A stretch of 64,000 nt of DNA from Epiperipatus broadwayi (taxonomy: Eukaryota > Onychophora > Udeonychophora > Euonychophora > Peripatidae). A program made the translations under genes and the position numbers. This document shows, piece by piece, positions 22,469 through 34,980 of the stretch. The notes beneath the pieces are model-generated. The model was given only the letters and a program-made list of their open reading frames with translations, searched no databases and had not been told where the DNA came from. Each line of letters starts with the position of its first letter. Position 1 is the first letter of the stretch. The stretch is taken from assembly GCA_028023455.1 (NCBI GenBank), contig JAQFVV010000012.1, positions 8,716,499 to 8,780,498 on the forward strand. The letters are read 5' to 3'.

Positions 22469-25400
22469 GAATATTTGGGTAAAACAGATAAAATCATTGG
22501 ATATTAATGTTTATAGTATTAAGCTGTAAATGTTTAATTTTAGAATAAAATATATTTACAATTAGTACTTGATAAATTATGCAAATTCTATAAATAGAGG
22601 GGAAAAAAACTTGCTCATCCCTTTCTAATACAGAAGAGACATGGATTACAGTGAATCTAACTACATGACTTCAATTATAGACTATGTAAAAAATATAAAC
22701 AAATTAAAATGTAAATAAATTTTTAAAAATCATTAAAATTCTCAAATTCTATGATATTTAACAGACATTTTACCATTTCTGATAGCTGTGATTTCTTCCA
22801 TTTACGTTAAAAGCACCATATATTTTATCCTTCCTAATGTGATATATTATATGTTGTGCAATAATATATTTTCTGAATATAATGTTGATGAAAGTTTTGC
22901 CAAAATTTTAGAACATATTAAAAGTTAATACTGACTTAAAGTCATCAAAATAATTAGGGAGATCCTAATTTCTTGATAACAAGTTTATATAAAAGAAAAG
23001 TTATTTTAAAAAAGAATATTGTCTAGAATATATTTAATAGTAGGCAGACATATTACTATTCATTATAATATAAAAATGTTAGTTTTTCTCTCTTATTCCT
23101 TCAGTAACTGCATGAGTGAATTCCATTCAGTATTGTAGATGTCACCTCAATTTATTATTAATAATTATATTATTACTTTTAACATTTTGTTTTTCTATAA
23201 TAATTGATTTAGATGCATACTATACATATAAAAAGCATTAATGTTACATATAAGTATTATACACTTGCAGTTAAATAAACAATGTATTCTATTCTAATTA
23301 ATGTTCATCAACAAAATGTGACATATTACACACTATATACATTGAATGCAATAGGGACTTGGAACAAATATATTATAGTTTAGGGTTCCATTGCATTTAA
23401 TTTTCATCACTGTAGCCTGTTTTACTGTTGATTTTTCAAGGTATAACCTTTTTGATTCTATTCTTTATTGAGTCTTATTCTTTTAACATTTCATTGCTAC
23501 TATTCATTCCCCAATCTTTTTCTCTTCTCAAAAAGTGGTTTCATTTCCTTTTGCTGCATAAATTATAATTGATTTTAATATTGGTTATTGTATTAAATTT
23601 CTATAGTACACAATATTTAATTTTATTATGTGTGTAGAAAGTAAGATATCTACTTTTATTCTTTGATTGTGACTTCAGCCAAGCATATTTTACATATTAT
23701 TGACATTATTTAACTGCATCAAGGAAATTATTCACTGCATATATTTATCAATACTTTTAATTAGCCAGATTTTCAATTTTTTTCTCAAAAGATTTGTAAA
23801 CAACTATCATATTTTTTGTATATATGATTAAAAGTCATCAGGAATTTCATTAAATGATTTACTATTATAAATCAAACAAATTCATTGCATATATTTCTGG
23901 TGAGTTAAAAGTTTTTAGACTTATTTTGATCTAAAAGAATGAAAATATTTCAATATGGTAAACACAAGATCTTATGGAATTTCAGAATTACTTGTACTCA
24001 TAAACAATTAATCATAGAGGTAAATAAATTGTTTTCAAAAGTAAATTTTTAGTAAATAATTAGGATAGAACTGTAAATTCTAATTCATCATTATTAGTGT
24101 TTTAAAGTGTAAATGACTAATTCAGGTGAATGTAGGTCATTTATAAAGGGTAATAAAATTTTAAATGACAATTCAAATACCTTTAACTATATTAAGATGC
24201 TTAACAAAAAAAAATACTATATTTTTTTCTCCTCGTTAATTTGATAACTATCATATTCATTAGGAATCTGTGAACATTTACTTCAGAAATAGTGTGTTTT
24301 TTCCGAAGTTTTAAAACACTGTTTTAACATTATCATGTGATATAAACATACATTTTTTTTAATAACATAGATTTCTTCATAATGCTTTCATTTTTTAATT
24401 AAAAAAATCTGAAGATATCAGTATCTTACAGACAGTAGCTAACACCTAAGGTTTTATTCCATTATTCTATAATAGAAAACAATGCCCAAAAAGTGTTTGT
24501 TTTCTTCTACTCTAGTTTTTATGGAATGATTTGGGAATGAATGAAATATGATTTTGTTTGTTACTTTTGATTACTTCTACACATTTAATTATTTAAAACA
24601 AAAATAAATAGGTAAACTTTTAATTTATTTATCTTTTATTTTTAAGAAATAAAAGTTAATAAGTTTGACCGTAATACAAAGAAAACCACAGTATCTATTA
24701 AACCATTATCTATCAGAATTGACATGTTAAAATCTTTTCAAATATTGTAATTATTACATAAAAAATATAAGATTTTAAAACAAAATTCAATAATTTATTA
24801 TAAATCTAAATCTACAGTTATTCACATTAAAAAAACTTGTTCTTTTTTTGAAAATGTTTACATTAATTTAGTTGATGATGTTTATGATACATTATTCTGA
24901 TTTACAACTCAGTTTTAAAAGATTAAATGTTATTTTTTAAAATATTATTTGTTTATAAAGTTAAAAAAAGTCTAACTTATTGAGTTTTAGTATAAAATAA
25001 AGATTTTATACAGAAGTATAAAAATTGAGCATTTTCAAAGAACTCTCACTAGGTGAACCAAAAGAAAATGCAAGATTTCCAAGGCAGTTTTTGAAAATAG
25101 ATTTTTATAGTTGCCTAAAACTATAAATCACTCTTTTCTAGTATGATGTTCAAATCTAAAATAAATATCTAGCTGTTAAAATAAATGAAATGATCCTATT
25201 TGTAAATATTATTTTTTTTATTATTTAAAACATTAATAGTCTGGACTAAGATGGAATTCAAATTTATTATAAGTTTTTACAGTTTGGATTTTTTTTTTAC
25301 TTTCTCCAATCAATATCTTCTTCAATATAATTAATTCTTAACTTAGTTAGTTTAAAAAGTCTATCTTTTTTAACTGAAAGCAATTTATATAAAATAGTTT

Positions 25401-27781
25401 GACTGCCTATAAATATTTTTGTGTTAACTATGAAATAATATATATTTGTTGTAAATTACCATTATTCATCCAATATTTTTACAATTTTATGCATCATTTA
25501 TTATTCTTTTGATATATATCTAATTTCATGTAAAGTATGTACTCTGCATGAGCTTAATAAATAATAGAATAAGTGGAAGAACAAATATTCCCAACTGGCT
25601 GACAAAAAAAGTTTCCAAGACCTCCAGATCATGGCAAGTGAATGAATGACATAATTGCTAAACTACAGAGCTTTTTCAAATTTTTATAAAATGTTTCTTG
25701 CTTTGTAATTTAGTCCACAGTGACCCTAGGAGGCCCTGTTCAGAAGTTTAGTTTTAACTGAATTTGCGCAGAATCGGTAAATCATACACATATGGGTCTT
25801 AGACCATTCGTTCCATCATTTTGTTACCATTAAAAAGATGTATTTTTTTTTCTACAATGAAATTTGAATTTTTTATAATTTTTTTTTTCTTTCTCATTTT
25901 TTTTTTAGATTTATTAACCATAAAGCTTTTTTACAGCTGAATTGCATTCTTACTGCTTGATAAGGATATGAAATAGGCAATGCATGTGCTTGCAAGCCTT
26001 ATTTTTCTAGCTCATTTTTGTGACAGTTCAGATTTGGAAGCTGCAATGTCCAAAAAAATAAAAGATGGGGTCATTTTTTATCTGCAAGAACAACCGTAGT
26101 AACCACATCTAATGCCTTCACAATTGGATTCAAATTTGAAATGGACAATAACATTTCCCAGGAATCAGTGAGTTTGCAATTAGTTTTTTTTTTTTATGTA
26201 ATTAAATATATGTTCAAAACAATAAATATGCTATAGAATTTTAGACAATTTACATTGCAATGATAAAAACATACACATCCAGACTCAATCATATACCTAT
26301 ATTTAGTGCAATAAGCAAGATATATTATGATTTTATGATCATTTATATGCTCATTTTATTATTGCATGATTACAGCAGTGTTGTATTCATTTGTAACAAT
26401 TTTGTAATAATCTCTTGAACACAGACTTTCAAGCACCCTCAGTCATCCACTCTCATAATCATAATCAGTGCTCATAATAAAATTTATTTTATGTTCTTAC
26501 CATTATTTTTTTTTGCCCTCAAAAAAGCTAAACATTTCTAACAATCTTCTGCATGGAAGGACAAGATCTGAGTCTGTTAGTAAAAATAAAAGTCACCAAT
26601 TGGCAGTTTTTACAATTTTTACTATAAAAAATTATCTCAGGTAAGACAAGTTATATATCAATTTTTTCAGCATTTTATGACAAATGTGATAAAGCTATCT
26701 ATGAAATTGTCATTTTAACATTTAACTTTCAAAATTTAGAATTTGTGAACAAATGTAAAAATAAACGTTTAAAAGTATTAAAAATCTTTTTTCTTATTTT
26801 TTAGGTAATGACTATTTATTTTATCATCTTTATTACATTCTTTCATATTTGCTGGTTCTAACAATGTATATAATTTTATATTTACTGTATTCAAACAGAA
26901 GATACGTTATAAAATATATTTGTTGTAATTTTTTTTAAAATTAAAGGTGGCAGCTTAGGGACTATAGGAGTTAAGAATTTTATAAAAGTTGAAACTCTCT
27001 AAGATGTTCAATACTCTTTCAATTAAATATATTTTTTAAAAAATGTTCCTTTTTTTACAATATTTTTTAATTAAAATATCTGATGTGAAAAATTGATTGT
27101 ACATTAAGTTTATAGTCATAGAGGCTCTTTTTATTGAAAATTGTGAATGATTAAGATCGACAAATAATAATATACCATTAACAGCAGAAAAAGTGAGATG
27201 GTCAAAAACTGTCTTCTTTGATAAGAGTAACTGAGTCATTTGCAATATTTTTTTAGCATGTTTTTTAAATCTCTTTCTAATATTGGAGCCTCAACTCAAT
27301 AATTTATTATATTTATTCATTTAAAAGGTATAGTTTTTTTAAATAAAATGATTAATAATAGATTAAAAGTTAACTGCAATGTGGAGTTGTGTTTTCTTAC
27401 TTTCAATGCAAATAAAAAGCATTCTACTTAGCACCATATTTAATGACACTTCTGAAATCCTTATGACACCCTAGTTGCTAATTATTGAGTTAGTAGTTTC
27501 ATGGTTATAATAAATTGATAATATTCATAAGTAGCCAGTGAAATATTGTCAAGAGTATCTATTATAAAACCATTGATGGCTCTTACACAGTCCAGAATCT
27601 ACTTGTCCCAAATCAATTTGTTTTAAAGTAGTGATTATTTTAATATTTAAAGAATCCAGTCTTTTTTGTAGATTTTTATATCATTGACTGTAGTAATGCA
27701 ATTAGTTATATATAAAAAAAGTAAATTAGTCCTATATTGAAAACATGTTCATTCATTTTATACTTTCATTGGTAGTTTCAG
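22469..27781. other. 5.3 kb of AT-rich DNA with no gene seen
   Basis: Short frames only, for example 27036-27245 on the minus strand, with no motif. No transposon ends or RNA genes were recognised. Confidence 0.4.
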
Positions 27782-28380
27782 ATTTTTCTTGCTATGACGA
27801 ATTATGCTTAACATGTTTTTTGCCGGTAAGATTCCATCGAAGATTAGATAAACGATGTCATGGCAACAAAGACACTGGCAAGACTAAATCATGGGAATAC
27901 TGATTTTTTGATCGTGGTGTCTCACGAGATTTAAAAAGTCGAGATTTATGGGAAATTTTATCATTTCTGTCTTTTGCGGTTTTGATATCAATGTGAGCAG
28001 TGATTTTTTTTTATCATATTGAGAATATTTTCATATATTTTATATCTAATATGGACATTATATTACTAAATAGAGTGAATTTTTAACTGTCGATTGGATA
28101 TTATAGTAATTTCCACCGCCGTTATTTGTAAGTAATTTTCATTTTGTTTCTTAATAATTAAATATAGTAGCTTTTAAGACATATATCGTCATTACAGGTT
28201 ATTTTTTAAATTGTAAATTTCATAATTTTATGTACTACTTTTTCGGTTATTTTTTATTTTGCTTCTTTTGGGTCGTCTTCTTTCCATTTTTTCTTATAAA
28301 TTATCCTTATTTTCATTAAAAAAAGACTACACTTTTAATTTCATAATTTTATGTAATACAATTTAATTAGGACATTCTAT

Positions 28381-28820
28381 GTCCGCCATTTTCACTGTAT
28401 GGCAGATTCGCATTATATCGGGAAGTGTTTTTATTGTCTTTAAATTTAAAATTACAAATATTTTTTTTTTGCAATTATTTTGTATTCAATTTGAATTTAT
28501 ATTTTTAGTAAATTACTATTAATTTATGTATTTTTTTTGGCGCATGTAATTATTTTGCTTTTTCCGAGGAACTACAAACATGGCGCCATCCTGTTTTTTT
28601 TCCGAGATGGCTTTTTTTTTTATGTCCGCCATATAATAAATTCACACTATATCGGAAAAAGTGTCTTTTTTGTCTTTAATTTTAAAATTATAAAAATTTT
28701 TTATAAATTTTTTGTCAATTATTTTGTAGTCAATTTGAATTTATAATAATTGTAGTAAATTACTATTAATTTATGTACTTTTTTGGCGCATGTAATTAAT
28801 TTTTTTTTGCTGAGGAACGA
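28381..28820. repeat. 243-bp tandem duplication, two copies
   Basis: Copies start at gtccgccat near 28381 and 28624. They share atatcgg, tgtctttaa, caattattttgta, tcaatttgaatttata, tagtaaattactattaattt and ttggcgcatgtaatta in the same order, with moderate divergence. Confidence 0.85.
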
Positions 28821-29029
28821 CAAGCTAAGCGAAAGCATATATATTTGACAACCTATTTAACATTTTTTGGTCTTTTAGAGAATTCTTTTTTTGCTTTAAA
28901 TCAATTTTTATGTGAATCTCATATATTTTGACAGTGCTTATTAACATTTTTTGGTTTTTGAGATTTTTTTTTTGTGCTAATTTTTGCAGATTTGCTTTAA
29001 ATCAATTTTTAACTTGTCATATATATATA

Positions 29030-30115
29030 TATTTCCTGCTATTAGATGTCCTCTTTCATATTATTCTTGCTCTTAGATGTCCTCTTTAGTATTTATTGCT
29101 GTCTACCGGATTTTTTGCTATTTTTACCATTTGGCCTCTTTCGTATTATTCTTGCTATTAGATGCCCTCTTTCGTATTATTCTTGCTATTAGATGTCCTC
29201 TTTCGTATTATTCTTGCTATTAGATGTTCTCTTTCATATTATTCTTGCTCTTAGATGACCTGTTTAGTATTATTCTTGCTCTTAGATGTCCTCTTTAGTA
29301 TTATTGCTATTTTTACCGGTTGACCTCTTTCATATTATTCTTGCTATTAGATGTCCTCTTTCGTATTATTCTTGCTCTTAGATTACCTCTTTTGTACTAT
29401 TCTTGCTCTTAGATGCCCTCTTTAGTATTATTCTTGCTATTAGATGTCCTCTTTAGTATTATTATTGCTATTTTTACCAGTGACCTCTTTCATATTATTC
29501 TTACTATTAGATGTCCTCTTTCATATTATTCTTGCTATTAGATGTCCTCTTTCGTATTATTCTTGTTCTTAGATTACCTCTTTCATATTATTCTTGCTAT
29601 TAGATGTCCTCTTTAGTATTATTCTTACTATTAGATGTCCTCTTTCATATTATTCTTGCTATTAGATGTCCTCTTTAGTATTATTATTGCTATTTTTACC
29701 GGTTGACCTCTTTCATATTATTCTTGCTATTAGATGTCCTCTTTCATATTACTCTTGCTCTTAGATGACCTCTTTCATATTATTCTTGCTCTTAGATGTC
29801 CTTTTTAGTATTATTCTTGCTATTAGATGTCCTCTTTAGTATTATTATTGCTATTTTTAGTGGTTGACCTCTTTTGTACTATTCTTGCTATTAGATGTCC
29901 TCTTTTGTATTATTCTTGCTATTAGATGTCCTCTTTTGTATTATTCTTGCTCTTAGATGTCCTCTTTAATATTATTCTTGCTCTTAGATGTCCTCTTTCA
30001 TATTATTCTTGCTCTTAGATGTCCTCTTTAGTATTATTCTTGCTACTAAATGTCCTCTTTAGTATTATTGCTATTTTTACCGGTTGTCCTCTTTCGTATT
30101 ATTCTTGCTATTAGA
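29030..30115. repeat. 31-bp minisatellite with higher-order organisation
   Basis: About 35 copies of a unit close to tattattcttgctattagat + gtcctctttcg, diverged by a few per cent to 20 per cent. A variant unit with gctatttttaccggttgacc recurs at 29119, 29308, 29469, 29691, 29852 and 30072. From the second occurrence on, the spacing alternates near 161 and 221 bases, so pairs repeat with a period of about 382 bases. There is no palindromic repeat with unique spacers, so it is not a CRISPR array. Confidence 0.93.
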
Positions 30116-30195
30116 TTATATTAAATTTTTTTTTGCAGAAACAATAAACATGGCATCCGATTTCTACCAGATGGCTTTCTTCTTTACTGGTTTTT

Positions 30196-30356
30196 ATTGC
30201 TATGATGTATTACCATGAAGACTTACTACTCTAATCTTTCGATCTTTAACATAACATCTCCACATGATTTCTGAACACATTTTATCGATTGACATTGTCC
30301 GGAAATCACTAGATGTTATCTTAAAGATCAGAGTAGTACATCATAGCAAGAAAAAT
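30196..30356. repeat. Fold-back at the right end of the minisatellite segment
   Basis: ttgctatgatgta, then tactactctaatctttc and gatctttaacataacatct on the left, pair with agatgttatcttaaagatc, agagtagtacatcatagcaa on the right. The left arm has a 15-base insertion. Confidence 0.8.
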
Positions 30357-31185
30357 ACTAAAGTACCCTTTCATTAAATAAATCCAGTTGCCAGGCTAGC
30401 TTTACACTAATACCAAGAATGCAGCACTCCAAATGTGTTCAAGGACATTAAATCAAAATTATACAGATGTGTGAAATATTTTATATTTAAACTCAATATC
30501 AATATATATTGACGAATTAAGAAAGTACAATTCACAATTCTAATATAGTATATGCATCATTGGTGTAGAGTTTGTTCATTCAAATAGCTATTTAAAATTT
30601 CAAATGTTAAATAGATTAAATTTTTGCTAAAAGTATTCCAAGAATTGTTGCATGTTCCCAATATACTTTTTAATGATAAATTCAAATATGAAAGTAGACT
30701 TTTATTAAATTCTTTAAGCTTACGTGCATCCTGAGTTAACATAATCAGAAGATAAAAGCCTAAAAATATTTTTCTGTAAAATTAATAGTCTATTTCTTTG
30801 GGGAAAATATCAGATACAAGTATAATAAATTTATTTCAAACAATTTATATTTGTAACTAATTTCTATGAGCTGTTTCTTTTTACTAATTTTACATCAGTT
30901 TTGTTTTCATTAAGATCAGGAAGAAACACACGTGACACATGCAGCAACTTTGTTATATCGACTTCCTAATTACAAAATAAAAAGCAGGACTAGATCTTAT
31001 AAAGTAATTTTGTAATAAAAAACAAGTTTTTGTGAATAATCAATATGAATTACAAAACTTTAAATTCATCAAGTCAAGCTAAAAAAAATTGTCCCACAAT
31101 TTGTCTAATGGTGACGATTAATCTAAAGTGCGTCCATAATTGTTTTTATTTGGCATTTTTTCTTTCTTTTTAAATCTTAAAGATT
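30357..31185. other. AT-rich DNA with nothing recognised
   Basis: Short frames only. The minus-strand frame at 30557-30742 shows no motif. Confidence 0.4.
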
Positions 31186-31306
31186 AGAGAAGGAAGAATA
31201 CCTCTCAAAACATTGTGCATATACTAACCTGTTTGATGTGCTATTACTAACAGTTGAATGTACCATATTTGGAATATTTAAATAAAGTTAAATTTTTAAA
31301 GATTAG
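31186..31306 (+). repeat. Solitary Penelope-type 3' tail, plus orientation
   Basis: The stretch from agagaaggaagaatacctct through aacctgtttgatgtgctatt to tggaatatttaaataaagtt closely matches the 3' UTRs at 17590-17695 and 13970-13850. No coding sequence precedes it, so it is a severely 5'-truncated copy or a SINE sharing this tail. Confidence 0.75.
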
Positions 31307-31679
31307 TTTTTTGTGAAACATTTTTATTATTGAAAATGATAAAAAAGAAAAGACATATCAGATTTATTCAACTTTGAAAAATGTTCTGTTTAATTCCAAA
31401 CAATAACAGTCTGGTTAAAACACAACAGACCCAAAAGTCTTATTAAAGTGTAAGTATTATTTAAATTTTTTATAAAAATGTACTCAGGGCTAATCCCATA
31501 GGTGAAAACTGTCTCAAGCTCCAAATTAAAATGGATATCAAAATAAAACAATTTATATATTTGTTAAAATATTTTTTTTCTGATTACATTCATTAGATTA
31601 TTTTAAATAAGTTCAATATATATTACAATAACAAATTAAACGATCACTTTCTTCTTTAAAATATGTTCTCCAACATTAT

Positions 31680-31965
31680 AAATAACTTCTTTTCAAAAAC
31701 ATTTTTTCCATATATTAACTATATGAACATATATATAAAATCACATATACATTTCCAACGTTTCAACTGTTTTTGATGTGTTGTTTAATATATGAAAGAG
31801 ATTTTTATTTAGACTATTATGTAGATATGTATTTTTTTTATTTTATAGGTCCTTGAAAATGACTGTAATGGGGGTAAAAAAATAGTTGAAATGTATATGT
31901 GATTATATATGTTCATATAGGGAAATAAAATTCTTGAAAAGAAGTTTGTGAAGTTATTTATAATA
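31680..31965. repeat. Inverted repeat of about 80-bp arms
   Basis: aacttcttttcaaaaac, tatgaacatatata, atcacatatacatttcc and gtttcaactg at 31685-31772 recur in reverse complement at 31888-31960 (gttgaaatgtatatgtgatt, tatatatgttcatata, ttcttgaaaagaagtt). The central 115 bases are unique. It is probably a small non-autonomous element. Confidence 0.75.
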
Positions 31966-32928
31966 TTTTAAATAAACTATTTCAATAACTTTTAAGTGCA
32001 CATTTTTAAAGACTTATCTTGGGGACCAAAACTAATTGGCCAGGCTCTCCAATGTCCTATAGATTTTTTTTTTCTATAATGCATTAGTATTATAAAAAAT
32101 GTTGAAATATTAATTATTTATAGCATATTGAATTTTATGTAAAAATTAAATAGTAAAAAAGTTGTAAACTCATAGGTGGGTGCATGACCTGTAAAACATT
32201 GGCCACATCTGATCTAGATAGTCATTTTATAGAATTGTTTTGATTATTCCAATTCTTTTGATTGTATATATGAACTATTCTTTATATCACTAAAATGTAA
32301 TTTTGTATTATTAATAAAAATTGGCCATCACATTTGTTGCTCAACATATATGAACAACTCATGGAATAGCAAGTTATCATGTATCATTGGGGATTTAGAG
32401 AAAATTAAAATATATTTATGCTTTGTGAATAAAATAGATATTACTTCACTGAGATTTGTGAAAGGCCCTAATCTATAATCTGTGAGAGCAATTCCTTACA
32501 TTGCTGTATTTCAAGTACTGAATTATCAATAACAGATAAAATTATGAGATGAGAAATCAAAAGCTGGAGCATACGATAAGGAAAAAGTTGCAGAAATTCT
32601 GATTAAACATTCTAGGGCAATTTGTTTTTAAATCAAATCACATTTACTATTACAAAAATGCCTGAATAATCTTGTTCATAATTTGGATTGTCTAAGGAGT
32701 TCACTTTTAGTTATAAGATTAAGGAATTGAATTATATTATTGCATGATGAGCATATTTTATTTTCATAGCTATTGTGATGAATAAAAAAATACTTTGTAA
32801 AGTGACTCTTCAAAAGGACTTCATAAAGGAATTTGTTTTTTAAAGGTATCTATTAAGCATAGTGCCAACATGAATTGTTTACACAAATGGCTTTTAGAAA
32901 AGATTCAGTATCAGATCACCTTTTCTAT
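31966..32928. other. AT-rich DNA with nothing recognised
   Basis: No frame, RNA gene or transposon end was recognised. Confidence 0.4.
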
Positions 32929-33025
32929 ATGTCATAGCATCGACCAGGAGGTGAACCCACAACCGTCTGCAACCAACTATTTGCTTGCAAGGCAGCTGCG
33001 ATGACCTCTCGGCTAACAACGCTTG
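32929..33025 (-). repeat. tRNA-derived SINE
   Basis: The reverse complement contains the head caagcgttgttagccgagag, the loop GCCTTGCAAGCA and the B box GGTTCACCTCC, ending in the gatgctatgaca motif. It belongs to the same family as the copies at 11106 and 34887, with a small insertion between the anticodon arm and the B box. Confidence 0.7.
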
Positions 33026-33565
33026 ACATTGTTTCATTTTATATGAGAGTAGGACAGTAAATACTACCAAAAACTACATTCTGAATTACTCAAAATAAAC
33101 CTTACTTATTCCAGGCAAAACAAATTTTGGAGGATGGGGAGATAATTTTCCTTTTGTACATTGTTAGGATTTATAGTAAACTTTGTAAAATGATGAATAA
33201 AATACAAACTGGTTTTATATCCTTGATAAAACATTTGCCTGAGTAGTGATATCAAGATGTTGAAAAATTTGTGTAGCAGAATTTCAAAAATATCTGCACA
33301 AACTTTTTGGAAAATCATATTATTAAAAAATCTTAAAATAATGGCTGACTTTTTTAAGTCTTACCAAAACAATAACCATTAAAAAGCTCTTTTTTTTTTT
33401 TGAATCTCAAAAGATTTGGAAAACCAATATGGTAAACATTTTTATCGGGATATTTTTAACATGGAAAATTATTATCAAGGATAGTACAGTCTCAAATCAT
33501 TGGACACTTAAAAGACAAAGCAAAGTAAAACAAAAAATCAAAGCTGATTTTTAAACAAAATGTTT

Positions 33566-33800
33566 AATAAATGTGGTAATATGATGGACTATTGTCATCA
33601 TCAATCATTAAATGTTGAATGTATAAAAATTTTTACACTTTTCAAATACAAACAACTTGTTAGTAATAACACACAAATGGGCAACACAGTAATTACATGT
33701 TTCAAATAGTATTATTCTCCACTCCTTTTCAGGTGTTGTTGGCCTGACTAGTGACAATATTAGTATAGGAATTGAGCATACAGCTTTAGATTCTTGAATA
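33566..33800 (-). repeat. Solitary Penelope-type 3' tail, minus orientation
   Basis: The reverse complement runs tattcaagaatcta, tcaggccaacaacacctga, ggagaataatac, then ttattactaaca and caatagtcca. This parallels 14040-13785, diverged. It lacks both the GIY-YIG gene and the A-box-like part. Confidence 0.65.
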
Positions 33801-34094
33801 TGTTTAATAAATGTTATTATATATGGACTATTAAAAATTAAATTGCATGCTATTCAAAAATTTTGCAGATAAAAATATTTTATAAACAGATTTAAATTCA
33901 ACACAGTAAATATTACATAAACCAGGGTTTTCGCTTCTTGGAACTTCAAATTTTTTTTACTAGTTCTGTTAAAATAGTTTATTAGAATTTGCATCCATTT
34001 TGATAGAATGTTTGTTGATAAATTATTTTAGATATGTGGACACACACCCTCAATGCAATTTAAGGGATATAAAATACTTATAGTGGCCCTAATT

Positions 34095-34500
34095 CAGGGG
34101 TCCCCAATCCTATGCCTGCGGGCACCATGGCGCCCGCAGACCATTTTACATGTGCCCGCCGCTATCCGAACACGATAAAAAATATTGATCTGATACAAAT
34201 AAATTTAATTTTTAAAATTTCTTATAAATTATTGTATTATATTGTAATCTAATTGTAGGGCATACTATATACTTTTACAGCGTAAAAATATAAAAAATAT
34301 AAACGTTAATTATATGTTAAAATTTTATTTTTGAAATAAATATTTTTTTGTACATTGTGTATTATTAACAATATCCAACTATAAATTTACATTGAAAAAA
34401 TAAATGGTGCTCGCCACCTGGTTGAAAAAATAAATGGTGCCCGCTACTTGGCCGGTATTATAGAATGTGCTCTTAAGGGCAAAAAGGTTGGGGACCCCTG
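34095..34500. mobile_element. hAT-type MITE, copy 2 (406 bp), opposite orientation
   Basis: The ends are caggggtccccaatcc and ggttggggacccctg, flanked by a perfect 8-bp duplication ccctaatt (34087-34094 and 34501-34508). The interior is the reverse complement of copy 1 along its whole length with moderate divergence, including the doubled caccatttatt motif near one end. No coding capacity. Confidence 0.93.
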
Positions 34501-34886
34501 CCCTAATTGTTGTTTCAGAATGAATATTAATTATAAAGCATTTAATGTGAGACTATTTGCAGACATTATGATTTTTGGCTTGACAGTGTCTTTTAAAATG
34601 AGAAATTTATCTTAAGCTTTAGCATTCTCTGCCATCTATAAAATAATTCAGTTTGTATTTTCACCCCAATAACTGCTATAAATTGTCTTATAACTACACA
34701 ATTGTGTTTAAAAACTAATTTTGTATCTAGGGCAGCAAATAAATGTATTTTTGGTATTATTATGAACATAAAATAGAAATAATAAAATTAACTTAATGTT
34801 TATTCAGTAAGTAATACTTCAGGATACTATATATTTCACACAAATTACACTTTAATCATTAAATATTTTATTATAAAATAATTTTC

Positions 34887-34980
34887 CATGTGTCAAAGCA
34901 TCGTCCGGGAAGCGAACCCGCAAACCCGGGACAACTGCTTGTAAGGCAGCTCTGCTGACCATTTGACCACCAATGCTTGA
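34887..34980 (-). repeat. tRNA-derived SINE (best-preserved copy)
   Basis: The reverse complement begins tcaagcattggtggtcaaat, has an A-box-like TGGTCAGCAGAG, CTGCCTTACAAGCAG (an anticodon arm with TAC) and a B box in GGGTTCGCTTCCCGG. It then ends gatgctttgacaca with an A-rich tail. It resembles a valine-type tRNA head. Extra bases between the arms and the lack of an acceptor stem argue against a true tRNA gene. Confidence 0.8.

Larger units (their letters stand above)
27782..30356. mobile_element. Possible composite element with 18-bp inverted ends and an internal minisatellite
   Basis: The sequence atttttcttgctatgacg at 27782-27799 matches catcatagcaagaaaaat at 30339-30356 in reverse complement with one mismatch. 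Inside, in order, are a GC-richer left part, a 243-bp direct duplication, a 1.1-kb minisatellite, and a fold-back at the right end (30196-30356) that repeats the terminal ttgctatgatgta. The motif acatggc(g)...agatggcttt recurs at about 28576 and 30148, linking the parts. No flanking duplication is clear and no transposase is present. The class is unknown. Confidence 0.5.

Noticed and set aside
29030-30115. CRISPR-like array of regular 31-bp repeats
   Set aside because: Units are directly contiguous with no unique spacers and no palindromic core. The surroundings are eukaryotic, so it is a minisatellite.
34887-34980. Functional tRNA gene with TAC anticodon
   Set aside because: No pairing acceptor stem, extra bases between the arms and B box, and an A-rich tail. 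Sister copies are dispersed, so it is a SINE.
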